DNA of 5,596 nt from Candidatus Zixiibacteriota bacterium (GTDB taxonomy: Bacteria; Zixibacteria; MSB-5A5; CAIYYT01), in NCBI GenBank assembly GCA_023134875.1, contig JAGLUH010000021.1, positions 1-5,596 of the forward strand. Direction: 5' to 3'. Both the position numbers and the translations under genes were made by a program. The notes under the pieces are model-generated. The model ran no database searches and was not told where the DNA came from. It worked only from the letters and a program-made list of their open reading frames with translations. This document shows, in pieces, positions 5,576-5,596 of this stretch; position 1 is the stretch's first letter, and the number at the start of each line of letters is the position of its first letter.

Positions 5576-5596
5576 CGCGGGGTGGAGCAGTCTGGT
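5576..5596 (+). tRNA. Initiator tRNA-fMet, 5' end only (cut by the window edge)
   Basis: The last 21 bases, CGCGGGGTGGAGCAGTCTGGT, match the start of bacterial initiator tRNA-fMet and, as I recall it, differ from the E. coli sequence by one base in the D loop. The acceptor 5' strand is CGCGGGG (5576-5582), then T8 and G9, the D-stem GAGC-type strand GAGC (5585-5588 as positions 10-13), A14, and the conserved GG of the D loop. C at position 1 (unpaired with A72 in initiators) and A at position 11 (5586, instead of the pyrimidine of elongators) are initiator hallmarks. The anticodon, T arm and 3' half lie beyond the window, so the CAT anticodon is not seen. Confidence 0.9.

Noticed and set aside
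1..5596. CRISPR array, toxin-antitoxin pair, prophage, riboswitch or defence system
   Set aside because: No regularly spaced repeats, no small paired genes with binding sites, no phage or nuclease domains, and no leader with recognisable riboswitch structure were visible.

Overview
This window reads as the end of a surface-polysaccharide (capsule or exopolysaccharide) gene cluster in a Gram-negative bacterium, followed by the first bases of an initiator tRNA gene. The Gram-negative call rests on a Wzi-like outer-membrane protein with a Sec signal peptide. Base composition looks moderate. The 'GTCATTGCGAG...AAGCAATCT' intergenic palindrome is a type I associate with several uncultured or environmental lineages (FCB-group candidates such as Zixibacteria, some Deltaproteobacteria). 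The phylum cannot be fixed from this window, so that placement is only a guess.

Layout, all genes on the + strand: (1) 1-792, the 3' part of a GT4-type glycosyltransferase whose start lies outside the window. (2) 793-1217, a 425-base gap with no credible gene. It holds a 180-bp MITE-like element (876-1055) with near-perfect 16-bp terminal inverted repeats around a second, long, asymmetric inverted repeat, and then an isolated consensus -10 box. (3) 1218-2567, a WbaZ-like GT4 glycosyltransferase (mannosyltransferase-type family) with an unusual 70-residue C-terminal tail. (4) 2677-3774, a Wzz/polysaccharide co-polymerase with two membrane segments and no kinase domain. (5) 3771-5339, a Wzi-like capsule assembly outer-membrane protein that starts at a GTG overlapping the wzz stop codon. 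(6) 5340-5575, a short intergenic region ending in a strong sigma70-type promoter. (7) 5576-5596, the first 21 nt of tRNA-fMet.

How the parts fit: the two glycosyltransferases would add sugars to a lipid-linked repeat unit at the cytoplasmic face. The Wzz protein would set polymer length or assist export in the inner membrane and periplasm. The Wzi-like protein would hold or organise finished polymer at the outer surface. This is the usual logic of a Wzx/Wzy-type cluster, but no flippase, polymerase, export channel or kinase is visible here, so the pathway type is inferred.

I did not find convincing evidence of an undescribed biological system. The most interesting items are the nested-palindrome mobile-type element, the compositionally different glycosyltransferase tail, and the tRNA-fMet promoter that appears to leave almost no 5' leader.
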